64,000 bases of DNA from Paenibacillus_AQ nitricinens. Its GTDB lineage: Bacteria; Bacillota; Bacilli; Paenibacillales; Paenibacillaceae. Of the stretch, positions 36,265-45,435 are shown piece by piece. Where the stretch lies: NCBI RefSeq assembly GCF_052056485.1, contig NZ_CP183948.1:6014001-6078000 (forward strand), read 5' to 3'. The translations under genes were made by a program, and so were the position numbers. Within the stretch, counting starts at the first letter, position 1. Each line of letters opens with the position of its first letter. The notes beneath the pieces are model-generated. The model worked only from the letters and a program-made list of their open reading frames with translations, ran no database searches and was not told the origin of the DNA.

Positions 36265-37524
36265 TTACTTATCCGCTTTTAGCGCATCATCCTGTTTCTT
36301 GATAAATTCTTCTGGCGTGACGGCTTCACCGAACAATGCCTGAATCTGATTCATGTGTATAGCAGATGCGACTGGCTTCATTTGTGTATCCAGATAAAGA
36401 GTTACTTTATTAGCCTTATTTAATTCGTTTAATAGATCAATGAACATTTGCGGTAGCTTGATGGCTGCAGTATCTACTTTGGTAGCCGGGATTACACCTG
36501 CATTGACAACAGAATGCTCTCCCCACTTTTGAACGAAAAAGCTCACGAATTCTTTGGCCTCCAGAGCATGCTTCGAATTTTTGGAAACGAACAATCCAGT
36601 GCCCGGACCACCGACCCAATCATCCACATTGCCTTTGCCGCCTTCAACTGTCGGGAACTTGAAATAACCGATGTTGACTTTAAATTCTTGGGCTATATTC
36701 GTAGTGGTCGTGAAATCTGGCAGCTCCCAAGTCCCTGTAACGAACATGGCTGACTTTCCGTTCATGAACTGTACCTTGGCTTCATCATTGGATAATCCGT
36801 TGTAGCCTTTGATGAATGTGTTCAGGTTTACCAGCTCTTGCACTTGTCTTGCAGCCTCTAGCAAGGAAGGATCTGTGAAGTCCTGATCCGCAACAGCTTT
36901 ATCCATCAGGTTAGGTCCCCCAATACGATCAGCTAGATACATGTACCAGAAGGAAGCCGGCCAACCGTCTTTACCGCCAAGAGTAACAGGTGTTATGCCA
37001 TTGTTATTCAGTGTTCGAATGATCGCTTTGAGATCATCCAAGGTTTGGGGAGGCTGCAGATTGAATTCTGAAAATATTTCCTTATTATAATAGACCGGGA
37101 CTATGTTTAGTTCGACAGGAAGGGCATACGTCTTCCCATCAAAGGAGTACCCCTCCGTCGTACCAGCTACGAATTTTCCTTTCAACTCATTCTGTAAAAG
37201 ATCGTCCACGGCTGCAAACTTATCTCCCCTAACATAAGGATCCATAAAGCCTGCTGCCCAGGTGAATCCGATATCCGGTAGATCGTTGGAAGCGGCAAGT
37301 ACCTTCAGTTTGCTTTTATACTGCTCATTTTCAAGCACTTCCGTCTTGATGGTGATATTCGGATTAGCTTCTTCAAATTCTCTGATGATTTCTTTTACCA
37401 TTTTATTTTGCGCGGAGTTATTGCTATCCGGCCATAGATGCATCATTTTCAAAGTGATTTTCTCGCCGTCGCTCTTGCTGCTATTCCCCTTAGCCCCATT
37501 GCAACCTGTTGTTATCAACAACAA
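36265..37524 (-). CDS. Second extracellular solute-binding lipoprotein, start codon non-standard
   Basis: The shortest frame (TTG 37524) gives 419 residues but only seven before the lipobox cysteine (ITTGCN), too few for a signal peptide. The frame is open upstream and encodes TKRIGLSITLFLTLLL, a proper basic-plus-hydrophobic signal. The AAGGGGGG ribosome site at about 37577-37570 fits a start near ACG 37563 or ATA 37569; no ATG, GTG or TTG exists there. The rest is an SBP_bac_1 fold. Placement directly after the response regulator suggests it serves as a ligand-binding partner of the kinase or as a second binding protein for the permeases. Confidence 0.8.
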   Translation of the reverse strand: MLLITTGCNGAKGNSSKSDGEKITLKMMHLWPDSNNSAQNKMVKEIIREFEEANPNITIKTEVLENEQYKSKLKVLAASNDLPDIGFTWAAGFMDPYVRGDKFAAVDDLLQNELKGKFVAGTTEGYSFDGKTYALPVELNIVPVYYNKEIFSEFNLQPPQTLDDLKAIIRTLNNNGITPVTLGGKDGWPASFWYMYLADRIGGPNLMDKAVADQDFTDPSLLEAARQVQELVNLNTFIKGYNGLSNDEAKVQFMNGKSAMFVTGTWELPDFTTTTNIAQEFKVNIGYFKFPTVEGGKGNVDDWVGGPGTGLFVSKNSKHALEAKEFVSFFVQKWGEHSVVNAGVIPATKVDTAAIKLPQMFIDLLNELNKANKVTLYLDTQMKPVASAIHMNQIQALFGEAVTPEEFIKKQDDALKADK

Positions 37525-37586
37525 TGTTAAGAAAAGGGTAATGGATAATCCGATCCTCTTCGTAGATATCCCCCCTTGCCGAGCCG

Positions 37587-38390
37587 CTATTGGATATTCG
37601 CTTCTATACCATTCCTCATGGAAGATCGATACTGCCCTGGACTCATTCTTTCGTATTCCTTGAACAGCTTGTTGAAATATTTAACCGTCTGGTAACCTGT
37701 AAGGCTGGCAATTTCCGCTATAGGCAGATTGGTTTTCAGCAGTAATTCCTTCGCTTTCTGCAATTTTCTGCGGGCGACGTATTCGCTGAAATTCATCTGG
37801 CATTGTTCCTTGAAAAGAGAACTAAAATAGCTCCCGTTCAGATGAACAAGTCCGGCTACTTCCTGCAGGCTGATCGCCTCTTCTATATGCATTTCCACAT
37901 AGTCAATCGCCTGACGGACCGGATCGCTTAATGCGGCATCTTCATCTCTTATGGCCATTAATTGTGGATCGGCCATCTTCCGCATGAAGCCGATATGTTC
38001 CTGCTCTTCCCCTGCCTTCAGGGCATTCTCCACAGATGTGATTAGCTTTTCCCGGCTGGCTGGCTTGAGTAAATATTCAACTACGGACAACTGAATCGCT
38101 TGCTGAGCATACTCGAACTCGGCATGACCGGAGATGAGAATAACAGATGGCTGACGCTGTATTTTTTTATCCCTTATTTGGCTAACTAAAGAAAGACCAC
38201 TGATTCCAGGCATGCGGATATCCGATATCATGAGTTCGACCGGTATTTCCTCCAGAATTTCCATCGCCGAGATCCCATTGCTTGCCGTAAGGATTTCATA
38301 ATGACCGGCTGCCCACACCTCTAGTATTTTCTTCATTCCTTCTCTAGATCTCGGTTCATCGTCGACAATAAGAATTGTTCGGCTTCTCAT
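37587..38390 (-). CDS. YesN-like response regulator with AraC-type DNA-binding domain
   Basis: 267 residues. Receiver domain with phospho-acceptor Asp in LMISDIRMPG (about residue 57) and conserved Lys in YLLKPAS. The C-terminal AraC double helix-turn-helix contains LKTNLPIAEIASLTGYQ. It overlaps the kinase gene by four bases (ATGA), so the pair is translationally coupled. Likely target: the cre-bearing sugar transporter promoter. Confidence 0.94.
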   Translation of the reverse strand: MRSRTILIVDDEPRSREGMKKILEVWAAGHYEILTASNGISAMEILEEIPVELMISDIRMPGISGLSLVSQIRDKKIQRQPSVILISGHAEFEYAQQAIQLSVVEYLLKPASREKLITSVENALKAGEEQEHIGFMRKMADPQLMAIRDEDAALSDPVRQAIDYVEMHIEEAISLQEVAGLVHLNGSYFSSLFKEQCQMNFSEYVARRKLQKAKELLLKTNLPIAEIASLTGYQTVKYFNKLFKEYERMSPGQYRSSMRNGIEANIQ

Positions 38391-40156
38391 GGCATTTTGT
38401 CTCCTCGAACAGGAATTTTGATGTTTATACGGGTGCCTTGCCCCTTTTGGCTATCGATGGTCATAGCCGCACCCTGCTCATTCTCTCTCGAAAAAAATAG
38501 TTGAAGCCTTCTATGCACATTAGCGATTCCGACGCCGGAATCTTTTGAAGAAGATACCTTTCCGCTATCCAGCCCTTCCACAAGAGAGCGCAGCATCTCC
38601 TCGTCCATTCCCATCCCGTCATCTTCCACCGTAATGGTGACCCATTCTTCATCTCCAGCAACCGTTAGCTTTATCCATCCCGGTTCAATCTTGCTCTCGA
38701 CCCCATGCAATACGGCATTCTCTACAAGGGGCTGCAGCAATAGTCGGGGTAACTCCACATTCGAAAATTCAGAAGGAGCCTCAATTTCCCACTCCAAGCG
38801 ATCTTCAAATCGCATCTTCATAATAAGCAAATATCGCTTTACATGCTCCAGCTCATCCTGTAACTTCACCCATCCCCCTTTACTCGAGCCGGTGATCGTA
38901 TAGCGGAATAAATCAGACATGGCGACAACATACTCCGCCAGTTGATCTTCATCCCTATCCAGCAGCGACCAGTACAGAACATCTAGGGTATTAAACAAAA
39001 AATGCGGATTAATTTGCGCTTGAAGTGCCTTCAACTCCGTATGACTCCGGGATAACTCCTTCTCATAAACCAACTGGATCAGTTCGTTGATATTATCAAC
39101 CATTTTGTTATAGGAATAATTTAGTTCCTGAATTTCCATAGTGGACGATACGTTTTCGATAGGCTTCAGAATGCCTAGACGGGTACTTCTCATAGCTTTG
39201 ATCAATCTGAACACAGGTCTGGTAATAAGTATAGATAGGAAAAACGAAAGCAAGGTGAACAGTAAGGTACCCATCAAAGCCGATACAACAATGGTCGTCC
39301 GCAAGACCGATATCCCCTTGGTGATGACGTTAACCGGGGTTAAGATGAGCAGCGTCCATCCTGTCACGGAAGACCGCTGTTTGACAACGATAAAGGACTG
39401 CTTGCCGATGGAAGCAATTTGTTCGTCGGATTCTTCTACCAGCTTTGCTGCTGTCTTTTGTGAAATCGTGTCATCATTGGACGTGATGAACTGGCCATCT
39501 GGAGCGAGGAGCAGCACCGTTTCCCCGTCCCCCTCCCCGGATAGGGAGTCTTTAAGCGCAAACTTGTCACGGTCTGAACGAATGAGTAAATACCCTCCAG
39601 TTGTGAAATGCCGATCAATAAGACTGATCTGTCGAATCGCTACAAGCGATGTAGAATCGAGCGGATCAATACCGAACCAAACGAGACTGCCATCCTTTCT
39701 CGTCGCCATTTCAATCCAATCCTCGGGTACCTTATCTCTAAGGGTGCTGCCGTCAAGAGGATACAGCCTCACTCCGTCTTTATTATAAAGCTCAACAGAT
39801 TTGATGCCGTCCGTGTAGATTTGGACCAGATTGATAATAGATGGCAGGGCTTGCCGTTCCGTAAAGGTAGCGGGATGACCCTCTATATCGCGTAAAAGGA
39901 GTTGCTGGATATAATCGTTAGTAGATACCAGTGTCGTCAAAGAATTGATCTGCTCGAGAACGCTTTCTAAACGTCCGTTAGCTTGAATCGCAGTCTGTTG
40001 AATATGCTTCTCCGCATTGTTCTTGAGTAGCGTCGAGACTGAATGGAACGTAATCCCTCCAACGAACGTCAGAATGATGAGCATGACGGCGAGGAAACCG
40101 AGCAACATTTGATTTCGCAGCGTATTTAGCTTTAACATCGACAGTATCCGCCGCAT
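38387..40156 (-). CDS. YesM-like sensor histidine kinase
   Basis: About 589 residues from ATG 40156, chosen for the GAGGGG site; the ATG at 40180 lacks one. Two membrane helices flank a Cache-type extracellular sensor (about 35-290). A HAMP linker follows, then the His_kinase motif QINPHFLFNTLD with the phospho-His, and an ATPase domain with LVENAVLHG and DDGMGMD. It senses an external carbohydrate, perhaps via the neighbouring lipoprotein. Confidence 0.94.
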   Translation of the reverse strand: MRRILSMLKLNTLRNQMLLGFLAVMLIILTFVGGITFHSVSTLLKNNAEKHIQQTAIQANGRLESVLEQINSLTTLVSTNDYIQQLLLRDIEGHPATFTERQALPSIINLVQIYTDGIKSVELYNKDGVRLYPLDGSTLRDKVPEDWIEMATRKDGSLVWFGIDPLDSTSLVAIRQISLIDRHFTTGGYLLIRSDRDKFALKDSLSGEGDGETVLLLAPDGQFITSNDDTISQKTAAKLVEESDEQIASIGKQSFIVVKQRSSVTGWTLLILTPVNVITKGISVLRTTIVVSALMGTLLFTLLSFFLSILITRPVFRLIKAMRSTRLGILKPIENVSSTMEIQELNYSYNKMVDNINELIQLVYEKELSRSHTELKALQAQINPHFLFNTLDVLYWSLLDRDEDQLAEYVVAMSDLFRYTITGSSKGGWVKLQDELEHVKRYLLIMKMRFEDRLEWEIEAPSEFSNVELPRLLLQPLVENAVLHGVESKIEPGWIKLTVAGDEEWVTITVEDDGMGMDEEMLRSLVEGLDSGKVSSSKDSGVGIANVHRRLQLFFSRENEQGAAMTIDSQKGQGTRINIKIPVRGDKMP

Positions 40157-40387
40157 GCAATTTCTTCCCCTCTTTGTCATGTGAGCATGAGATGATCGCC
40201 CCTAACCGCTAAAAGTAAGGGCTTTCAACCTTTTCAGTCATTATATTAGCATGTTTGCTAATGATCCGCTAAGAAAGAATTATGGATTCGACAAAAAGAA
40301 CTGATATTTTCGCACCCAATAACGACTAGCAAGCATATTAATCCCATTTCCAGTAACCCTTTATATAAGAATGTCTTACTCCTAATT

Positions 40388-40420
40388 AAAAAAATCCCGA
40401 TGATGTATTCATCATCGAGG
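40388..40420 (-). terminator. Terminator of the YdhG-like gene
   Basis: Minus strand CCTCGATGATG-AATA-CATCATCGGG followed by ATTTTTTT, 21 bases after the stop at 40441. Confidence 0.8.
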
Positions 40421-40440
40421 CTAACTACTTTTTTTATATT

Positions 40441-40812
40441 TTATTTTCGCCAAAAAGTTGAACAATCTGCCTTGTCCATAATGTTAAACTCGATCATTTT
40501 CTCAAGTAATGAGAAATCAACCGGGCTATCCCACCGGATCCGTAACAACTGCTTGGTGTGATCATAGCCTGCCTGTACAATTTCATCAGAGAAATGATTA
40601 ATCCCTGCGATTTCAGGCGCAACAGCCATATGTTGTTTGGATACGCTAAAGCCAATAATATAGGTGTCGTGATCGGTGAACATAGGCTGATTCCACGCAA
40701 TTTTTGGTTTTAAATCTGTGAATTTCTTAGTTACCCAAGCCAACACCTCTTCCATTCGCTCCCGATGCTGTGGGTTATCAATTTGCGCTAAATAGTCTGC
40801 AAAAACCTCCAT
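40441..40812 (-). CDS. YdhG/Fra-like DUF1801 protein (frataxin-like iron chaperone family)
   Basis: About 123 residues from ATG 40812 behind AGGAGTG; the GTG three codons upstream overlaps that site. The DUF1801 pattern is present: LKPKIAWNQPMFTDHDTYI, GFSVSKQHMAVAPE and the C-terminal IEFNIMDKAD. B. subtilis Fra (YdhG) of this family delivers iron for haem and cluster assembly; that role is inferred. The candidate transposon end lies 118 bp beyond its start codon. Confidence 0.8.
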   Translation of the reverse strand: MEVFADYLAQIDNPQHRERMEEVLAWVTKKFTDLKPKIAWNQPMFTDHDTYIIGFSVSKQHMAVAPEIAGINHFSDEIVQAGYDHTKQLLRIRWDSPVDFSLLEKMIEFNIMDKADCSTFWRK

Positions 40813-40860
40813 GTCGATCACTCCTAACCTCAGAATCGCCTTTTGTTCAGGCGCAGCTAC

Positions 40861-40901
40861 AAAAAAACACCCCGTTAGATAATCATATCTAACGGGGTGT
40901 T
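40861..40901 (-). terminator. Strong terminator at the edge of the mobile region
   Basis: Perfect hairpin AACACCCCGTTAGAT / ATCTAACGGGGTGTT with a minus-strand run of seven T. No minus-strand gene ends nearby, so it shields the YdhG-like gene from transcription coming out of the element. Confidence 0.8.
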
Positions 40902-40930
40902 AGGGTGCAACTTTTTATAATGTTACGATT

Positions 40931-41060
40931 TGTCAGGTGAAATAAATGTCATGAACTGATTTTGTTGATTTTATTGGACTTTTAGAGGCATATGATAAAA
41001 CTAAAAAAAAGAAAGTCGTGAACCACCAGGAATTACCATGAAAAGAATGTCGTGAACCAC
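40931..41060 (+). repeat. Putative transposon left end with TnsB-binding-like repeats
   Basis: Terminal TGTCAGGTGAA at 40931, then TGTCATGAAC (40947-40956), AGTCGTGAACCACC (41014-41027) and TGTCGTGAACCAC (41048-41060), all in the same orientation. Dispersed direct sites within about 150 bp are the known layout of Tn7-family left ends, and TGTC termini are common in TnsB-type elements. Confidence 0.6.
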
Positions 41061-41620
41061 TATCTATACTTTCATGAGTTGATCTCAACTGCAATGTTTG
41101 TTTGAGGTTTGGTCGTTATGTTTAAGCTATTTCCATTAAAAGGATTGTGTAACCTGTAATAAAAAACACATTCCGCCATTAGGCATAAAATGTGTTTGAT
41201 TTCGGTCTTAAACCGTATTTTAAATTTTGAACTTACTCACAAAGAAGAAACAATCGAATACTTCAATGACATCCCGGGGCTTAGCCTGCTCGAGAACCAA
41301 ATGAATATTCGCGCTGTCTTCACCTAATCGATTAATAATTGGTGTGCACAGCATTCTCCTTTATTCCAATTGATTTACAATTGTCCACTACTTACCCTTA
41401 TCCTTACCTATCATCACAAATGTGTACATAGATTAGGTGAGCTTAAAGAAGAAATGAATTAATACTTGAATTTATTATACCTTCTTAGGTAGGAGAAATA
41501 AAGAATAAATAAATGCAATGATCTTAGGCTAAATTAATATTTCAAATCCTCTATCTCAATGAGGTAGTACACTCCAGTTAAATATAAACATGCTGCCTTT
41601 AACGTGGCAATCAGGTTAGT
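41061..41620. other. Intergenic interval between the left end and the cargo operon
   Basis: 560 bp, AT-rich. A hairpin AACACATT...AATGTGTTTTTT (41161-41197, minus strand) could be the distant terminator of the cargo operon. A 44-codon minus-strand frame (41353-41219) begins MLCTPIINRL and contains EDSANIHLVLEQAKP, but AAAGGAGA abuts its ATG with no spacing, so it is doubtful. Nothing else recognisable. Confidence 0.4.
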
Positions 41621-43066
41621 TTATGGTAACGTGCAGATTTGTTTCGGATCAATATGGTATCCAATCGGCTGGATAGTGTCCCAACTATTCGGGAATCCTC
41701 TATGGCTTATCCCTACAATATTTTCCATATTGCCGACCATTTCCTTTGACGAATTCACACCGAAAAAATCTTTCACCTTAAAAAAGTGGCGCATAGATAT
41801 AAGCCTTTCAAGCAGTTCGACTTTCTGGTCTGAAGAATAGGGATATAACCGTGGGAACCAGTAATTTTGCTGATCATTCATTAATGAGAAGTAATACATA
41901 AGTAAATCCGTATTCACGATTTTTTGCTTGGGGTATCTCTTAATCGTAGCCCTTTGTACCATCATTTCAGCGAAGATGCTAACCCGGTCAAGATTTAATC
42001 TTTCTCGACGAACTTCCTCGATTGATGGTAAATAAAAGTTAAATACTCTGAAATCCCCATGTTTAAGTTCTGAATGAAAACGAACCTTAATAAAATATTC
42101 CGCACTTAATAATTCATTAGCCGCTTTAAATTGAGTATGCTCCAAAAAGATCATAATAGAATAAATGAATAATTCGTGGATAAAAAACTTATAGTGATCC
42201 CACTGAATTTTTGTATATGATGTCAGGTGCTCAGGAGGTTGAGTATAAGCAGTAATCCGTTCGAAGAAATCGATAAATGAATCAATATCTACTTGTTCTT
42301 GAATTGAACACTGTTTTTCTACAAACTTTACGTAGTCGTCTCGAAGAGCCAGCATATCATTAATATGGTTTACAATCAGCTCGTCGTAAAGAGCTCCTTG
42401 CTCAAAACGTTCAATCTGAAATTGGTCTAATCCTTCAAAAACAGCGTCAAAAAAGCTATTCGATAAACTCTTTAATCTTGAAGGTTGGCGGATGGCAGCG
42501 TCATTAATTTGCTTAAGCAGATTCGTTGTTTTGAAGTGTGTGGGGGCATCTTCGTATAAAAAAGCTGGCACGGCACCAAGAGCTGGTTTCCGGTATTGTG
42601 GCCGGTTATGTAAATTGCGTAGCAGTTCTTCATACCCCGTCTCAAACGTCTCTTCGTTTGACAAATCAATGTACTTTCTCGATTTCATAAGAGTAGGAAT
42701 ATACGTTTCTCCGTTCTCTCCTCTTTCTGAAACGATCGGTATGAACTTCTCCTGCCCAGCGCGGGAATATATTTCAGCTGAAATGATTTGTGTTTCCGTT
42801 CCTGCGCCACCGCGTCGATCGTTGGCCTTTTCTTCATAGCCTTTATCACATATTACTAACACTTTACCGATATCAGGCGAGTTAACCATACTTTCCATAA
42901 ATGCATAGACATCATGCCCTTCTTTTAAATCCCATTTATCTAATACTACATCAACTCCATTTTCTCTCAGTCTGGAAGCTAAAGATAATACCCACTCTTC
43001 ATGTACAAGAGTTGTCCAGCTATAAGAAATAAAGACTTTCGGAATCGGGATTTGTGGATTACTCAT
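41621..43066 (-). CDS. SEFIR (TIR-like) domain protein, putative immune effector
   Basis: 481 residues. Residues about 8-150 are a SEFIR domain: PKVFISYSWTTLVHEEWV, LRENGVDVVLDKWDLKEGHD and VLVICDKGY, with the RGGAGTETQII segment typical of bacterial SEFIR proteins. The remaining 330 residues are helical and unrecognised, with no membrane segment. SEFIR/TIR domains in bacteria act as NAD-consuming or signalling effectors in anti-phage systems; activity here is inferred. It is the last gene of a four-gene cargo operon, 59 bp after the nuclease-like gene, with GGAGG before its ATG. Confidence 0.82.
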   Translation of the reverse strand: MSNPQIPIPKVFISYSWTTLVHEEWVLSLASRLRENGVDVVLDKWDLKEGHDVYAFMESMVNSPDIGKVLVICDKGYEEKANDRRGGAGTETQIISAEIYSRAGQEKFIPIVSERGENGETYIPTLMKSRKYIDLSNEETFETGYEELLRNLHNRPQYRKPALGAVPAFLYEDAPTHFKTTNLLKQINDAAIRQPSRLKSLSNSFFDAVFEGLDQFQIERFEQGALYDELIVNHINDMLALRDDYVKFVEKQCSIQEQVDIDSFIDFFERITAYTQPPEHLTSYTKIQWDHYKFFIHELFIYSIMIFLEHTQFKAANELLSAEYFIKVRFHSELKHGDFRVFNFYLPSIEEVRRERLNLDRVSIFAEMMVQRATIKRYPKQKIVNTDLLMYYFSLMNDQQNYWFPRLYPYSSDQKVELLERLISMRHFFKVKDFFGVNSSKEMVGNMENIVGISHRGFPNSWDTIQPIGYHIDPKQICTLP

Positions 43067-43125
43067 AATACCTCCGTATGCTATGTATTGGTAAACTCAG
43101 CCCATAAGATTATTCTCAAAAATAA

Positions 43126-44295
43126 TTAAAAACTAGACTCTTCAATATTATCGATATGCATCTCATCATCCGAACTAACTTTAGAAGCTGATAATTTATC
43201 AACTCTAGCATCAATACAAAAATACTCAATAAGCACACCATACTTTATGGACATCTCGTTTGCTTTCTTTCGATAATAGTCACTTTTATTATATGAGCTA
43301 TCTTCTAAACAAACTATTGAATAAATCCCATAATCGACTTCTGTCACATGCTGATAAAGTGGTAATTGATATTCTAACCCTTTATTTAAGTTACTATTTG
43401 TATCCATCTTAAACTCTATTACAACTTTATATTTTTTCCCACAGCTAATCTTAAAATCAAGGCTTCCTCTTCCAGTGTCTACTTCAGGAGAAATATCGAG
43501 ATCAAAACCTTTTAAGTAAATTTCTAAATAAAAACCAAATAAAATTTGAAACTCCTTTTCGCTAAAACTCTTATTTTTCCCATTTATCAATTTATGCAAT
43601 TTCTTATTCCGCACATAATGAGAAAACTTATTCATTGTTCCCCTAATAACTTCAATGAACTCCTCTTTTGAATCGAAGTTAACATAATTGGCATTTGAGA
43701 TGGGGCTATTTATCGCTTTATTTTCATTATCTTTTTTTATTTGGTTATATTTCTTTCTAATATCATAAGGCATCAATTCTACATAAAGATCTAAATCAAC
43801 ATGAAAAATCTTCTCGAAGTTGACTGGATTAATCACATAGTGTTGAAACAGTAAGCCAACATCTAAAAAATCAACATCTTCAAAAATCAGACCAATGATA
43901 TCATTAATATTACTTAATGTATTAATCACTTCAAGCTGCTCTTCCGACAATTGATTTCCATAAGCTGCCAGGAACTTATTTTGCACAAAAGTAAAGATAT
44001 TGTTTTTTTCTTCCAGTTCAAACGCTTCATCCATGTAAGTCAGAATATGATAAATTATATATTCATCCAACGGTAAAATATCGTGGTAAAAGTCATCTAT
44101 TATATTTCCATTTAATTGTTCTAATCTTTCTAAACAATATTCTGGTTTGCCTCTTAAATGATTTGGAAATGCCTCAGCATAAATATCCTCAAATTCAAGG
44201 TTGTTAGCAAACTCAATAAACATTTCAAAAAATTCTTTTAAGACTTGGTTTATATATTTGATTATATAGCTATGATCTTCGTGAAAATTAATCAA
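43126..44295 (-). CDS. PD-(D/E)XK nuclease-like protein in the cargo operon
   Basis: About 389 residues from TTG 44295, six bases after GGGGAG; the ATG at 44313 precedes the site. Residues about 1-240 are helical and unrecognised. The C-terminal part has a PD-(D/E)XK core: GRGSLDF (Asp286 in the longer numbering), VVIEFKM (Glu300-x-Lys302) and a following QLPLYQ. The cysteine-poor, Lys/Asn-rich composition and low GC differ from the chromosome. It may cut nucleic acid or act as a sensor in the SEFIR system. Twenty bases separate it from the upstream gene. Confidence 0.65.
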   Translation of the reverse strand: MINFHEDHSYIIKYINQVLKEFFEMFIEFANNLEFEDIYAEAFPNHLRGKPEYCLERLEQLNGNIIDDFYHDILPLDEYIIYHILTYMDEAFELEEKNNIFTFVQNKFLAAYGNQLSEEQLEVINTLSNINDIIGLIFEDVDFLDVGLLFQHYVINPVNFEKIFHVDLDLYVELMPYDIRKKYNQIKKDNENKAINSPISNANYVNFDSKEEFIEVIRGTMNKFSHYVRNKKLHKLINGKNKSFSEKEFQILFGFYLEIYLKGFDLDISPEVDTGRGSLDFKISCGKKYKVVIEFKMDTNSNLNKGLEYQLPLYQHVTEVDYGIYSIVCLEDSSYNKSDYYRKKANEMSIKYGVLIEYFCIDARVDKLSASKVSSDDEMHIDNIEESSF

Positions 44296-44333
44296 TTTTT
44301 TCTCCCCCCTCATATTTCAAAAAATGAAACCAT

Positions 44334-45389
44334 TCATTTCTTTTTAAAGTCTTCCAAAAATACATATTTAGAAACAGTAATCTCACTTTGACATTCCGGG
44401 CAATCAAAACTCCAACCATATCTGTACCCTTCAAATTGCGTACTATGTAAATCAATTGGAACAAGCTTTTCACATTCCAAACAAATAAAATTAAGTAACG
44501 CTATTGTTTCGCTATTAAAATAATCGCTAGGACTCACTGTGCCTAACATATCATATAATTTGAAGACAATTAATGCATTATTGTATATTTTAGTAGGCTC
44601 TTCAATTTTTCTAATACATTGCTCATACAATTTAAGAACTATATTGTATATATAAAATAATAGATGCGGAACTTGTTTGTAGTAATAGTCAATAAATTCT
44701 CTGTGTATTTCTTCATCTAGAAATACAAAATTAAATTCGTCACTTCTATTATGCTTTCTTGTTGTAACTAAATGATTCGCTTTATCCCATACTTTTTGCA
44801 AACTATTCCCTGCATCTTTGTTATATCTTAAATCATAGTATAAATCTTCGTTAATTATCTTATAGAGGTCCTTATTATCAACTCTATCCATAGCATTTTT
44901 TATAATACTGAGCTTCTTTTCAGCACTAACACGCTCAATCGCATATTTTTCTATATCTGCCTTTCTCACTAATTCTACAAACTCTTTGGAATCTCCAAGT
45001 AGCCATTCTAAATATAATAGATTGTCCCGCATTGGTTTTCGTAGTAAAGCTAGTGAAACTGTAATTTTCCCCTTCTCTATTGTATTAAGAGATTCGTAAA
45101 TAAAGTTCATCATGTCAGCAAGAATTGCGTGAAATATTCTCTTCCCAAAAATCTCATTAGCTTCATCTTCGTATCCATTATTATAAAGCCATTCAAAAAT
45201 ATCGCTCGCTTCTTCAAATTTCTTCGCATGAGAAGAGTCCCTGAATGTTATATTAGTATTCATCTTGTTATCATCCAAACAGTCGTGAAATAAACTCAAG
45301 ATAATATCATGAATATACCAACAAAATGTTTGATACTTCCAATATTCCTCAGGTAAACCTTTATAATCTCTGCTTATATATTCATTCAT
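44334..45389 (-). CDS. Zinc-ribbon-ended protein of unknown function in the cargo operon
   Basis: 351 residues, mostly predicted helix. Near the C-terminus CLEC...CPEC (about 310-335) forms a four-cysteine zinc ribbon. An HREFIDYYYKQVPHLLFY region precedes it. I do not recognise the family. The ribosome site (AAAGG) is weak. It is the second of four co-directional genes and AT-rich, so it was probably acquired with them. Confidence 0.55.
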   Translation of the reverse strand: MNEYISRDYKGLPEEYWKYQTFCWYIHDIILSLFHDCLDDNKMNTNITFRDSSHAKKFEEASDIFEWLYNNGYEDEANEIFGKRIFHAILADMMNFIYESLNTIEKGKITVSLALLRKPMRDNLLYLEWLLGDSKEFVELVRKADIEKYAIERVSAEKKLSIIKNAMDRVDNKDLYKIINEDLYYDLRYNKDAGNSLQKVWDKANHLVTTRKHNRSDEFNFVFLDEEIHREFIDYYYKQVPHLLFYIYNIVLKLYEQCIRKIEEPTKIYNNALIVFKLYDMLGTVSPSDYFNSETIALLNFICLECEKLVPIDLHSTQFEGYRYGWSFDCPECQSEITVSKYVFLEDFKKK

Positions 45390-45435
45390 TTGACCACAAC
45401 CTTTATATTTATAAAGTTAACTTTCTATAGAAATG

